A stretch of DNA of 64,000 nt from Hyalangium ruber (lineage in GTDB: Bacteria > Myxococcota > Myxococcia > Myxococcales > Myxococcaceae), in NCBI RefSeq assembly GCF_034259325.1, contig NZ_JAXIVS010000007.1:310001-374000 (forward strand). The letters run 5' to 3'. How positions within the stretch are numbered: position 1 is the stretch's first letter; each line of letters starts with the position of its first letter. The notes beneath the pieces were generated by a model. That model was not told where the DNA came from. It saw only the letters and a list, made by a program, of their open reading frames with translations, and searched no databases. This document shows positions 9,139 to 17,496 of this stretch, in pieces. The position numbers and the translations under genes were made by a program.

Positions 9139-11886
9139 TCAGTTCAGCTCGACGAGCCGGCTGCTGCGCCCATCGCTCGCGCGGGCCCGGAGCAGGACCT
9201 TGCCCGCGACGCCCACGGGCGCGGCATACGCCGCCCAGGTCTTTCCACCGTCGATCGAGTACTCGATGCCCAGGCCGGGGAAGCGCACGTTGGCGTGCAG
9301 CTTTCCGTCCAGCACCTTCGCGCCCGGCAGCGGGATGCGGTAGTTCACCCCCACGCTGTCCGGCAGCTCGTTGCGCAGGTCCACGGGGCGGTAGGCCCCC
9401 AGCCTCGGCAGGACGGAGTGCCCCAGGCTGGTGGTGAACCGCGCCCAGAGCGCGGGCATCTCGCCCACCGGCGGCAACTCCGGGTTCCAGGCACGCTCGG
9501 CCACTCCCAACACCTTCGGGAAGGCGAGGTACTCGAGGATCTCCGGCGACTTCACGTTCTCGCCCCAGAGCAGCCCGTGCATGCCGAGGATGTTCCGCTT
9601 GCCCTCGGCCGTGAGGCGCTCCTTGCCGTCCCAGGCGGACGGGGCCAGCGCATTGCCCATGCGGTCCTGGGTCGCGTTGGCGAAGATGTCGAACGGCCGG
9701 TACTCGAAGGTCTTCTTCTCGTCGACGAAGTTGGCCCAGTAATAGCCCGGCTCGTCCGGATCCTTGTTGTAGGCGAGATCCATGTAGAGGTTTGTCGCGT
9801 GCGACAGAACCACCCGGTAGCCCTGGTTCGCGTACTTGTAGGCGTCGTCCTCCCGACCCCAACCCCAGACATTGCTCCACGGCATGGGGATGAACCCGTC
9901 GAGCTGCAGGCCGTTGTGGATGATGTCGTCCCAGCCCGTCATCTCCGCGCCCGTCGCGGTGATGATCTGGCTCCACCGGGTGAAGAAGCGGTTGAAGAGC
10001 TGGGCGTCGTTCATGTCCTTCGTCGCGGGGGCCGCCTTGCACAGCGGAGAGCCCTGCCACCACACGTTCGAGGACAGGCTGGGGAGCTCGTCACCGCCGC
10101 CATGGATGGCCACGAGCCGGGCGCCCGGCACCGCGTCGTAGCGGGCCTTCAGCTCGGTCACCACCTTGCCGAGGAAGGCGTACGTGCTCTCCAGGCAGGG
10201 GTTCATGAAGTTGTCCGTGTAGCCCTGCACGCTCACGTGCGCGGACGTGTCGTCCGGATCCACCAGGCGGTACTCGGAGGCCTTCGCGGCATCCGTGTCC
10301 TTGAGCTTGCGGTAGCGGTACTCCATGGCCTTCACGGCCGCCCGCGCGTGGCCCGGCACGTCGATCTCCGGAATCACGTCGATGTGCCGCTCCGTCGCGT
10401 AGGCGAGGATCTCCTCGAAGTCCTGGGTCGTGTAGTAGCCGTTGCCCTTCCCAACGAAGTTGAGCGTGGCCGTCTCGAAGCCCTGGTAGGACGGCATGAC
10501 GTCCGCGTTGGCCTTGGCGGGAGAGATGGGCTTGCGCGCGATGCGGTCGCCCTCCCCCAGGTCGTTGCTGGAGCCCATGCCCGCGTGGAGCATCTCGGCC
10601 TCGGACAGGTCGAACCCGCGCCGCGCGCCGTAGCTCGTGAGCTCCGGGATGCCGGGGGTCTCGATGCGCCAGCCCTCGTCATCCGTCAGGTGGAAGTGGA
10701 ACTTGTTGATCTTCAGGTGCGCCAGCACGTCGAGCAGCTTCTTGACCGTCTCCTTGGACTGGAAGTGACGCGCCACATCCAGCGCCATGCCGCGATAGAC
10801 GAAGCCAGGAGCGTCGGCGATGGACACCTCGGGCAGGGCGAGCGCCGCGGGGCGAGCGCTGGGGTTCACCGCGGCCTGGTAGGCCTCCACGGGCACGAGC
10901 TGGCGCAGGGTCTGGATGCCGTAGAACACGCCCGCCGCGTCCGCGCCCCGGATCGTCACCTTGCCGTTCTTCGCCTCGAGGACATAGCCCTCCGCGTCAC
11001 GCTGCCCGTTGCCGTCGATGTCGAGCGCCGCGTCGACACTCAGCTCGATGGTCCCCGAGGCCGCGCCCGCCTGCGTCACGATGGGCGCGGAGAGCACATC
11101 CGCCAGCGCCGCCTTCAGGTAGGCCGCCTCCCCTTGCAGCTCCGCCGGGTGGCTGATGGCCACCTGGGTCTGGAGCGTCACCGTGCCCGCGCCCGCCTCC
11201 ACCCGGCGCGGGACCGGGAGCAGCCGCGCCTGGAGGTCCAGCGCCACGGGGGCCGGGTTCTCGTCGAAGCGCAGCCCAGGGGTCTGCACGGGCGCCACGT
11301 CCCCCTCGAAGCGCGTGGTCTGCTTCGGGTCGGACGCCTCGAGCTTGACCGTCGCCGGCACCGCATAGGCGATGTCGTCCTTGAACAGCCCGCCTTCGAA
11401 CACGATGTGGAAGCCGGCGGGCGCATCCGCCTTCAGGATCGCCCAGTCCTGGGCCAGCACGGAGAAGGTGCGCTTCTGCCCGGGTGCGAGCGGCGTGAAG
11501 TTCGGCAGGGGCTCGAGGACCAGGTAGTCACCGCTGCCCGCCTTGTCCGCCTTGGAGATCTTGATGCCCTGCGCGGCGAGCGCCTGGATCCCGGTCGCGT
11601 CGCCCTCGTCCTCGTTCAGGATGCGCCGCACGAAGCTGAAGTAGAGCTTCCAGCCGCTGCTCCCCAGCTCGCCGGGGCCCTGGTTGTCGAGCACGAACTC
11701 GGAGCGGAAGAACTTCCAGCTCCCCACCGAGTTATCCACCGGCTGCCATTGGACGGAGAGCTTCACAGGAAGCTCGAGGGGCTGCTCCTCGCCTGGCGGC
11801 TCCGGTGGCTTCGCGAGCTGATCGTCGGAGCATCCCGAAGCCAGGACCGCGGCAACCGAGAGCGACAGGAATACGCGCTTCTTCAT
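9139..11886 (-). CDS. GH20 beta-N-acetylhexosaminidase (chitobiase) lipoprotein
   Basis: This 915-residue protein has a lipoprotein signal ending in LASGC (Cys18). An N-terminal carbohydrate-binding domain of chitobiases (CHB_HEX, about 30-180) comes next, then a GH20b domain (about 200-340), the GH20 TIM barrel (about 345-800) and a C-terminal beta domain. The catalytic pair is D599-E600 in HGGGDE, the GH20 signature in which Asp orients the substrate acetamido group and Glu is the acid. It should release GlcNAc from chito-oligosaccharides at the outer surface or in the periplasm. ATG 11886 follows GGGAGGG; a longer frame upstream lacks a signal peptide. It is the last gene of the leftward murQ-PTS unit. 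A GAAAGCGCTTTC palindrome in front suggests separate control. Confidence 0.95.
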   Translation of the reverse strand: MKKRVFLSLSVAAVLASGCSDDQLAKPPEPPGEEQPLELPVKLSVQWQPVDNSVGSWKFFRSEFVLDNQGPGELGSSGWKLYFSFVRRILNEDEGDATGIQALAAQGIKISKADKAGSGDYLVLEPLPNFTPLAPGQKRTFSVLAQDWAILKADAPAGFHIVFEGGLFKDDIAYAVPATVKLEASDPKQTTRFEGDVAPVQTPGLRFDENPAPVALDLQARLLPVPRRVEAGAGTVTLQTQVAISHPAELQGEAAYLKAALADVLSAPIVTQAGAASGTIELSVDAALDIDGNGQRDAEGYVLEAKNGKVTIRGADAAGVFYGIQTLRQLVPVEAYQAAVNPSARPAALALPEVSIADAPGFVYRGMALDVARHFQSKETVKKLLDVLAHLKINKFHFHLTDDEGWRIETPGIPELTSYGARRGFDLSEAEMLHAGMGSSNDLGEGDRIARKPISPAKANADVMPSYQGFETATLNFVGKGNGYYTTQDFEEILAYATERHIDVIPEIDVPGHARAAVKAMEYRYRKLKDTDAAKASEYRLVDPDDTSAHVSVQGYTDNFMNPCLESTYAFLGKVVTELKARYDAVPGARLVAIHGGGDELPSLSSNVWWQGSPLCKAAPATKDMNDAQLFNRFFTRWSQIITATGAEMTGWDDIIHNGLQLDGFIPMPWSNVWGWGREDDAYKYANQGYRVVLSHATNLYMDLAYNKDPDEPGYYWANFVDEKKTFEYRPFDIFANATQDRMGNALAPSAWDGKERLTAEGKRNILGMHGLLWGENVKSPEILEYLAFPKVLGVAERAWNPELPPVGEMPALWARFTTSLGHSVLPRLGAYRPVDLRNELPDSVGVNYRIPLPGAKVLDGKLHANVRFPGLGIEYSIDGGKTWAAYAAPVGVAGKVLLRARASDGRSSRLVELN

Positions 11887-11965
11887 TCTCGACCCTCCCA
11901 ACGTGGGACCACAGATGGCTGCTGCGACACGCGAAGGCAGGGCTCCGCCCGCTACCGCGCGCGTC

Positions 11966-11977
11966 GAAAGCGCTTTC
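11966..11977 (-). promoter_or_regulatory. LacI-family-type operator palindrome
   Basis: GAAAGCGCTTTC is a perfect 12-bp palindrome with a central CG, the core of typical LacI/CcpA-type operators. It lies 80 nt upstream of the hexosaminidase ATG, in the only sizeable gap of the leftward unit. A related AGCGCTTTCA occurs in the murQ/GntR divergent region. No LacI-family gene is present in the window. Confidence 0.5.
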
Positions 11978-12029
11978 ATAAAAGGGCGGGAGAAAAGCCC
12001 CTTCTCCCGGAGCTGCTGTTCGAACGGAG

Positions 12030-13769
12030 CTAGGCCATGAGGGAGCGGAGCGAGTCCGCGACCCGCTCGGCGGTCGGGCCGATGATGACCTGCACGGAGC
12101 CCTTGGCGGGTCGCACCACGCCACGGGTGCCGAGCCCCTTCAGCGCGGCTTCGTCCACACGCTGATCATCGGCCACGCTGAGGCGCAGGCGCGAGACGCA
12201 AGTGCCCACCTCTCGCACGTTGGAGGGCCCACCGAGGGCCTTGAGCATGGCGCGCGCCAGCACGAGCTCCTCGGAGGCAGGCGACGTGGGTGCGCTGCGC
12301 AGGGACTCCTGGACCTCGCTGGCGATCTGATCAGCGAGCGGACCGATGATGACCTGCACGCTGCCCGGTGCCGGACGGAGCACTCCGCGTGCGCCGAGCG
12401 CCTTGAGTGCCTGCTCGTCCACGCGGGCATTGTCCGCCACCGAGAGGCGCAGCCGGGTGGTGCAGGCATCGACGACCTGAAGATTCGAGGCCCCGCCCAG
12501 CGCCTTCAGATAGGCCGCGCCCCGCGCCAGGGCGGGGATGGGAGCGGGAGCGCCCTCCCCCGAAGTGGCCGCGTCAGAGGCGGGAGCGGTGGAGGCCTCG
12601 TCCTCGCGACCGAGCGTCTTCAGGTTGAACTTGGAGATGAAGAAGCGGAACAGCCCATAGTAGACGACGGAGTAGACCGCGCCGATGGGCAGCAACAGGA
12701 TGGGGTTGGTCGACTTGCCGTAGTTCAGCACGTAGTCGAAGAGCCCCGCCGAGAAGCCGAAGCCGAGCTTCACGTTCAGCACGTCCATGATGACGAGCGA
12801 CAGGCCGGTCAGCACCGCGTGCAGCACGTAGAGCAGCGGCGCGAGGAACATGAAGGCGAACTCGACGGGCTCGGTGACGCCGGTGAGCGCGGACGTCAGC
12901 GCCATGGACAGCAGCAACCCACCGACCTTCTTGCGGTTGTGCTTGGGGGCGGCCTGGTACATGGCGAGGCAGGCCGCCGGCAGGCCGAACATCATCACCG
13001 GGAAGTAGCCCGCCATCATGGCGCCCGCCGTCGGGTCTCCCGCGAAGAAGCGCTTCAAGTCCCCCGTCACGCCGTTGAAGTCGCCCAGGATGAACCAGGC
13101 GATGTTGTTGATGATGTGGTGCAGGCCCGTGACGATCAGCAGGCGGTTGAGCACGCCGTACACGAACAGGCCCAGCCTTCCGGCGCCGACCACGGAGCGG
13201 CTGAGGGTGTCAAGGGCCGCCTCGACGACCGGCCAGCCGAACCCGAACATCAGCGCGAGGCCCAGGCAGGCAAAGCCAGTGATGATCGGAATAAAGCGGC
13301 GGCCTCCGAAGAAAGCCAGGTACTCCGGCAGCTTGATGTCCTTGTATCGGTTGTACAGCACGCCCGCGAGCAGACCGGACAGGATGCCTGCCGGCATGCT
13401 GATCTTCGCCGTGAGGCGTGTCTTGAAGGCGGAGACCGCCAGGTCCCTGGCGGGGCCCACGAGATCCTTGAGGACCTCGGGCGGCACGTTGACGAGCGCC
13501 TCGGTGCCCTTGATGGTGATGAGGAAGCCGATGGCCCCCGCCAGCCCCGCCGCGCCGTGATTCTCCCGCGCGAAGCCCACCGCCACGCCCACCGCGAACA
13601 GCAGGCCGAGGTTGGAGAAGATGGCGTCACCCGCGGCCGCCACGAAGGCGATGCCCAGCAGGTCCGGCTGCCCGAGCCGGAGCAGCAGGCCGGCGACGGG
13701 CAAGACGGCGATGGGCAGCATCAGCGCGCGCCCGAGTTGCTGCAATCCTGCGAACCTGGTGCTCACCAT
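12030..13769 (-). CDS. nagE: PTS N-acetylglucosamine permease, EIIC with two EIIB domains
   Basis: This 579-residue protein has an N-terminal EIIC membrane domain (about 1-385, roughly ten hydrophobic segments, with TGLHHIINNIAW and GVTEPVEF motifs of the glucose/GlcNAc family). Two consecutive EIIB domains follow, each with a phospho-Cys: VVDACTTRLRL (C436) and EVGTCVSRLRL (C524). It would import GlcNAc and phosphorylate it to GlcNAc-6P using phosphate from the EIIA-HPr-EI fusion encoded 31 nt upstream. The absence of an attached EIIA fits that partner. Tandem EIIB domains are less common than single ones; both keep the key Cys. ATG 13769 has GGAGA upstream. Substrate assignment rests on family resemblance and on murQ, nagA and the hexosaminidase as neighbours. 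Confidence 0.93.
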   Translation of the reverse strand: MVSTRFAGLQQLGRALMLPIAVLPVAGLLLRLGQPDLLGIAFVAAAGDAIFSNLGLLFAVGVAVGFARENHGAAGLAGAIGFLITIKGTEALVNVPPEVLKDLVGPARDLAVSAFKTRLTAKISMPAGILSGLLAGVLYNRYKDIKLPEYLAFFGGRRFIPIITGFACLGLALMFGFGWPVVEAALDTLSRSVVGAGRLGLFVYGVLNRLLIVTGLHHIINNIAWFILGDFNGVTGDLKRFFAGDPTAGAMMAGYFPVMMFGLPAACLAMYQAAPKHNRKKVGGLLLSMALTSALTGVTEPVEFAFMFLAPLLYVLHAVLTGLSLVIMDVLNVKLGFGFSAGLFDYVLNYGKSTNPILLLPIGAVYSVVYYGLFRFFISKFNLKTLGREDEASTAPASDAATSGEGAPAPIPALARGAAYLKALGGASNLQVVDACTTRLRLSVADNARVDEQALKALGARGVLRPAPGSVQVIIGPLADQIASEVQESLRSAPTSPASEELVLARAMLKALGGPSNVREVGTCVSRLRLSVADDQRVDEAALKGLGTRGVVRPAKGSVQVIIGPTAERVADSLRSLMA

Positions 13770-13800
13770 GTCCGTGTGTCTCCGTTGAAGGGGGCAAGCC

Positions 13801-16320
13801 TCACAGGCCCGGCCAGGTGCTCTTCACCAGAGCACGTACGTCGTCGCCGCTTTCGAGTTCCAACGCCTTGCGCGCCACGTCCTCGCACTGCGCGGAGGTG
13901 AGCGTCCGGATGAAGGCCTTGAGGTCCGGCACCACGGCCGGGGTCGCCGACAGCTCCGTGACGCCCAGGCCGATGAGCAGCGGCGCCGCCAGCGCCTCCG
14001 AGGCGATGCCACCGCACACCGCCACCGGGCGCCCGTGCTTGCGCGCTCCCGCCACCGTCTGGGCCACCAGCCGCAGGACGCCCGGGTGCAGGCTGTCGAG
14101 CCGCGCCGCCACGTACGGGTTGCCGCGATCCATGGCGAGCGCGTACTGGGTGAGATCGTTGGTGCCGATGGAGAGGAAGTCGCACTCGGCGGCCAGCCTG
14201 TCCGCCTGGACGGCGGCGACCGGCACTTCGATCATCGCGCCCAGCTCGATGGTGCGGGTGATGCCCAGCGCCTGGCGCTCCGCCTCGATCATGGCGCGCA
14301 CCATGCGCAGCTCGGACACGCTGGCGATCATCGGGACGAGGATGCGGCAGACGCCCGCGGGCTTGACTCGCAGGATGGCGCGCAACTGCGTGCGCAGGAC
14401 TTCGGGGTGCTGCAGCGCGATTCGCACGCCGCGCAGGCCCAGGACCGGGTTCTCCTCGCGCGGCAGTGGCAGGTAGGCCAGCGGCTTGTCGCCGCCCACG
14501 TCGATCGTCCGGATGACCACCGGCCGGCCCCGCAGGGTGTCGGCGATCTCCTGGTACTGCGCGAGCTGCTCGGCCTCGCTGGGCGCGGTCGAGCGCTCCA
14601 GGAACAGGAACTCGGTGCGCAGCAGGCCACAGCCCTCGGCGCCCTTCGCCATGGCCGAGGCCGCGTCTCCGGGGCGGCCCAGGTTGGCGAAGACCTCGAT
14701 GCGGACGTTGTCCGCCGTGCGGCACTCCTCGTGCGCCGTGGCCAGGTTGGCTTCCTGGCGCGCCGCGGCGGCGCGGCGGGTGGCGTCACGCACCTCGGCG
14801 GGAGGGAAGACGTGAACCTCTCCGCGATTGCCGTCCACGATCAGCGGCGCGCCGTGGGGCACTCGGAGCGCCGCGTCGCCCATGGCCACCACCGCCGGGA
14901 TGCCCATGCCCGAGGCCAGGATGGCGACATGAGAGGTGGGGCCACCCCGCGCCATGCAGAGGCCGGCCAGGCGCCCAGCGGGAATCGCCGCCAGCTCGGA
15001 GGGCAGCAGCTCGTCGGCGACCAGGATGGCGTCCGGCGGCAGCTCGGCCGGCACGCGCGAGCCGCCTCGGCCCGTCAGCTGGGAGATGACGCGACGCTCG
15101 ATGTCGCGCAGATCTCCGATGCGCTCCGCCAGGAGGGGATCATTGAGCTCGTGCAGCACCTGGGCGTGCCGCGCCACGGCCTTCCGCCACGCCCACGCCG
15201 CGCCGCGCCCAGCGGCAATCTCGCGATGCGCCGCCTCGGTGAGCTCCGGGTCCTCGAGCAGGGCTAGGTGCGCGCGGAAGATCTCCGTCTTCGCCGCCTC
15301 CCCTGCTCCCTCCCGGGAGACCAGGGCCTCGATATCCCGGCCCACGCTGGCGAGGGCGTCGGCGAGGCGCTGGGTCTCGGCCTGGATGCCCTGGCCGTCC
15401 ATGGGCAGCTCCGCCGACTCTTCGAGCACCCGGACGGCATTCCCTACCCCCACTCCCGGGGCCGCGATGGTGCCCTTGAGGAGGACTTCCTGGTCCGGGG
15501 TGAAGTGCTGGGGAGCCGTCACCTCGGCGGGGACCTCGGGCTGCTCGGCGATCGGTTGGACGGGGTCTCCGAGCCCGCTGATGACCAGCTCCATCAACTC
15601 CTGGGCCACCCGCTCGGCCTGCTCGCCCTGCACGGTGAGCGTCAGCATGTCGCCGTGACGCGCCCCGAGCCCCATGAGCGAGACGACGCTCTTGGCGTTG
15701 GCGCTGCGGCCCTTGTTGACGATGCTCACGGAGCCCGCGTGGAGCTTGGCGTGCCGGGCCAGGGCCGCGGCGGGACGGGCGTGGAGCCCGTGGGGAATCA
15801 GCAGACGGACGCGCCGCTCCGCCTTCTCGTCTCCCGCTGTTTCCTGGACCGCCGACGAAGACTCGCCCGCGACCGCCAGCAACAGCTCCCCGACGGCGAC
15901 CTCGCGGTCCTGCACCCGGTTGGTGACCGTGTGGGCCTCGCCGTTGACCACCACCATGGCGGTCAGGAGGCTGCGCGCCTTTCGGGCCAACAGGTCCATG
16001 TCGAAGCTGATCAACGGATCGCCGGCACGGACGCGCTGTCCCTCTTGAACTCGAACCGTGAAGCCCTCGCCCCGCAGGCTCACCGTGTCGATGCCAATGT
16101 GGAGGAGGATCTCCGCCCCCGTCACCGCCCGAAGCGTGCAGGCATGGCGGGCCCCATGCACCGAGACGACGACGCCATCACAGGGCGCCCGAAGCTCGGC
16201 CGACGTCGGGTCGACCGCGATGCCATCGCCGACCATCCGCTGGGCGAACGCGGGGTCGGGGACTTCTTCCAGCCGCGTCGCCCAACCGGCGACGGGCGAG
16301 CCAAGCGTTAGCGTGGACAT
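13801..16320 (-). CDS. PTS EIIA-HPr-enzyme I fusion protein
   Basis: The product has 839 residues carrying all soluble PTS steps in one chain. EIIA(Glc/Nag) is about 7-150 with phospho-His74 in LLHIGIDTV. HPr is about 165-255 with His180 in HGLHARPAA. Enzyme I is about 290-839 with phospho-His464 in GGPTSHVAIL and C-terminal PEP-binding motifs such as IGTNDLTQY and AVCGGIASE. It moves phosphate from phosphoenolpyruvate to the tandem EIIB domains of the next gene. This resembles NagF/FruB-type multiphosphoryl proteins. ATG 16320 overlaps the end of murQ by 13 nt, suggesting translational coupling. A longer open frame upstream is a shadow of murQ. Confidence 0.93.
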   Translation of the reverse strand: MSTLTLGSPVAGWATRLEEVPDPAFAQRMVGDGIAVDPTSAELRAPCDGVVVSVHGARHACTLRAVTGAEILLHIGIDTVSLRGEGFTVRVQEGQRVRAGDPLISFDMDLLARKARSLLTAMVVVNGEAHTVTNRVQDREVAVGELLLAVAGESSSAVQETAGDEKAERRVRLLIPHGLHARPAAALARHAKLHAGSVSIVNKGRSANAKSVVSLMGLGARHGDMLTLTVQGEQAERVAQELMELVISGLGDPVQPIAEQPEVPAEVTAPQHFTPDQEVLLKGTIAAPGVGVGNAVRVLEESAELPMDGQGIQAETQRLADALASVGRDIEALVSREGAGEAAKTEIFRAHLALLEDPELTEAAHREIAAGRGAAWAWRKAVARHAQVLHELNDPLLAERIGDLRDIERRVISQLTGRGGSRVPAELPPDAILVADELLPSELAAIPAGRLAGLCMARGGPTSHVAILASGMGIPAVVAMGDAALRVPHGAPLIVDGNRGEVHVFPPAEVRDATRRAAAARQEANLATAHEECRTADNVRIEVFANLGRPGDAASAMAKGAEGCGLLRTEFLFLERSTAPSEAEQLAQYQEIADTLRGRPVVIRTIDVGGDKPLAYLPLPREENPVLGLRGVRIALQHPEVLRTQLRAILRVKPAGVCRILVPMIASVSELRMVRAMIEAERQALGITRTIELGAMIEVPVAAVQADRLAAECDFLSIGTNDLTQYALAMDRGNPYVAARLDSLHPGVLRLVAQTVAGARKHGRPVAVCGGIASEALAAPLLIGLGVTELSATPAVVPDLKAFIRTLTSAQCEDVARKALELESGDDVRALVKSTWPGL

Positions 16321-17225
16321 GGGCCGCGTCCCCCTTTGTTCGTTACGCTCGAAAGAGCGACGCGCAGGTTTCCCCTGGCGCGCTTCAGGGCGGCGTCGGC
16401 CTCCGCCTCGGAGGCACCCGCCAGCCCGAGCACCGCGCGCTGGATATCGCCGTGCCGCTCGAAGGCCTTGGCGGCGACCTCCTCGCCGACCCCCGCGATG
16501 CGCGAGACCATTGACACACAGCGCTGACGCAGCTTCGCGTTCTCCGGCCGCACGTTGCACATCAGGTTGTCGAAGACGTACCCGAGCTGGACCATGACGG
16601 TCGTCGAGAACAGGTTGAGCACCACCTTCTGCGCCGTCCCCGCGCCGAGCCGCGTGGAGCCCGCGATGACCTCCGCCCCCGTCTGGACGACCACGGCGTG
16701 CTCCGCGGCCCGGACCAGCGGAGAGTCCGCGAGGCTGGAGATGGCCACCGTCAAGGCGCCATGGCGCCGCGCCTCATCGACGATTCCCACCGTGAAGGCG
16801 CTATGCCCGCCGGCGGAGACCCCCAACACCACATCCGAAGGACCCGGCCGGACGTCTCGAACCCGGGAGCGGCCCGCGCCCTCGTCGTCCTCGGCCCCAC
16901 CATCGAGCCCGCGTGCCAGATCGAGCCCTCCCGCCAGCAGGATGCTGAGACGCGCCGAGGGCCAACCAAAGGTGGGCCCCAGCTCACTGGCGTCCAGCGC
17001 CGCGAGCATTCCGGAGGACCCCGCGCCGGCGTAGACCAGTCGCCCGTTGCCCGAGGACAGCCGCTCGACCGCCGCGTCCACGCCCCGCTCCAGCATCGGC
17101 AACGCCGGCAGGCACGCAGCCGTCGCGCGGGATTGGCTGCTCCACAGCGTCTCGAGGACCTCTCCGGTGCCCCAGGTATCCAGCCCCTGGAATCGTCGAG
17201 CAGCTCCTTCCGTGTCTCTGGCCAT
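16308..17225 (-). CDS. murQ: N-acetylmuramic acid 6-phosphate etherase
   Basis: The product has 305 residues, the normal MurQ length, with an N-terminal SIS fold (GRLVYAGAGSSGMLAALDASELGPTF split around residues 60-88) and the conserved SAGGHSAF, STRLGAGTAQK and NLMCNVRPENAKLR blocks. It cleaves the lactyl ether of MurNAc-6P to give GlcNAc-6P and D-lactate in the cytoplasm. This joins peptidoglycan sugars from recycling or lysed prey to the GlcNAc route. ATG 17225 is preceded by AAGGGAGG; the GTG at 17240 would place that ribosome site inside the gene. It is first in the leftward unit with the PTS genes, and its control region carries the dre-like palindrome. Confidence 0.95.
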   Translation of the reverse strand: MARDTEGAARRFQGLDTWGTGEVLETLWSSQSRATAACLPALPMLERGVDAAVERLSSGNGRLVYAGAGSSGMLAALDASELGPTFGWPSARLSILLAGGLDLARGLDGGAEDDEGAGRSRVRDVRPGPSDVVLGVSAGGHSAFTVGIVDEARRHGALTVAISSLADSPLVRAAEHAVVVQTGAEVIAGSTRLGAGTAQKVVLNLFSTTVMVQLGYVFDNLMCNVRPENAKLRQRCVSMVSRIAGVGEEVAAKAFERHGDIQRAVLGLAGASEAEADAALKRARGNLRVALSSVTNKGGRGPCPR

Positions 17226-17245
17226 GAGCCCTCCCTTCACGGCAG

Positions 17246-17280
17246 ACTGGTATTAGAGTGGACTGGTACTAGATACCAGT
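17246..17280. promoter_or_regulatory. DasR/NagR-like operator between murQ and the GntR gene
   Basis: ACTGGTACTAGATACCAGT (17262-17280) has perfect 7-bp arms around a 5-nt centre. It closely resembles the palindromic site of the GntR/HutC GlcNAc regulator DasR, whose known consensus is ACTGGTCTAGACCACT. A second half-site, ACTGGTATTAGA, starts at 17246. The palindrome ends 37 nt upstream of murQ, where a repressor could block the leftward promoter. Confidence 0.7.
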
Positions 17281-17287
17281 TTGACTA

Positions 17288-17301
17288 GCGCTTTCAAAGC
17301 G
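17288..17301. promoter_or_regulatory. Second palindrome in the divergent region (AGCGCTTTCA type)
   Basis: CGCTTT-C-AAAGCG (17289-17301) is a perfect inverted repeat. Overlapping it, AGCGCTTTCA (17288-17297) matches one side of the palindrome in front of the hexosaminidase gene (11966-11977). It may be a site for the same unidentified LacI-type regulator, adding a second control layer to the amino-sugar genes. Confidence 0.4.
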
Positions 17302-17427
17302 GTTTTTGGCGATTTTCTGAAATCCCCGTCAGCCCGGGCGTGAGGAGTCTTCAAAAAGCCGAATCAATCTGGTCACTTAACGCGTCACGCCATTGTGACC
17401 TGGGGCCTGGGTGGTTCAGCCGGTGGT

Positions 17428-17466
17428 GTTAGAGTGGTATTCTGGTTTTGAAATGGTATTATATTG
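17428..17466 (+). promoter_or_regulatory. TGGTATT repeats at the GntR gene promoter
   Basis: TGGTATT occurs at 17435-17441 and 17454-17460, 19 nt apart. Both are half-sites of the palindrome at 17262-17280, and GTGTTAGAG upstream echoes the same motif. TATTATATT (17457-17465) is AT-rich against the background and may hold the -10 element. The arrangement suggests autoregulation of the GntR operon. Confidence 0.5.
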
Positions 17467-17496
17467 GTCGCGAGTCGCACGGAGGACCCAGACCCC

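Noticed and set aside
8908-12033. Long plus-strand open frame across the hexosaminidase gene
   Set aside because: It is antisense to a clear GH20 enzyme and has low-complexity Arg/Gly/Ala/His composition with no recognisable domain.
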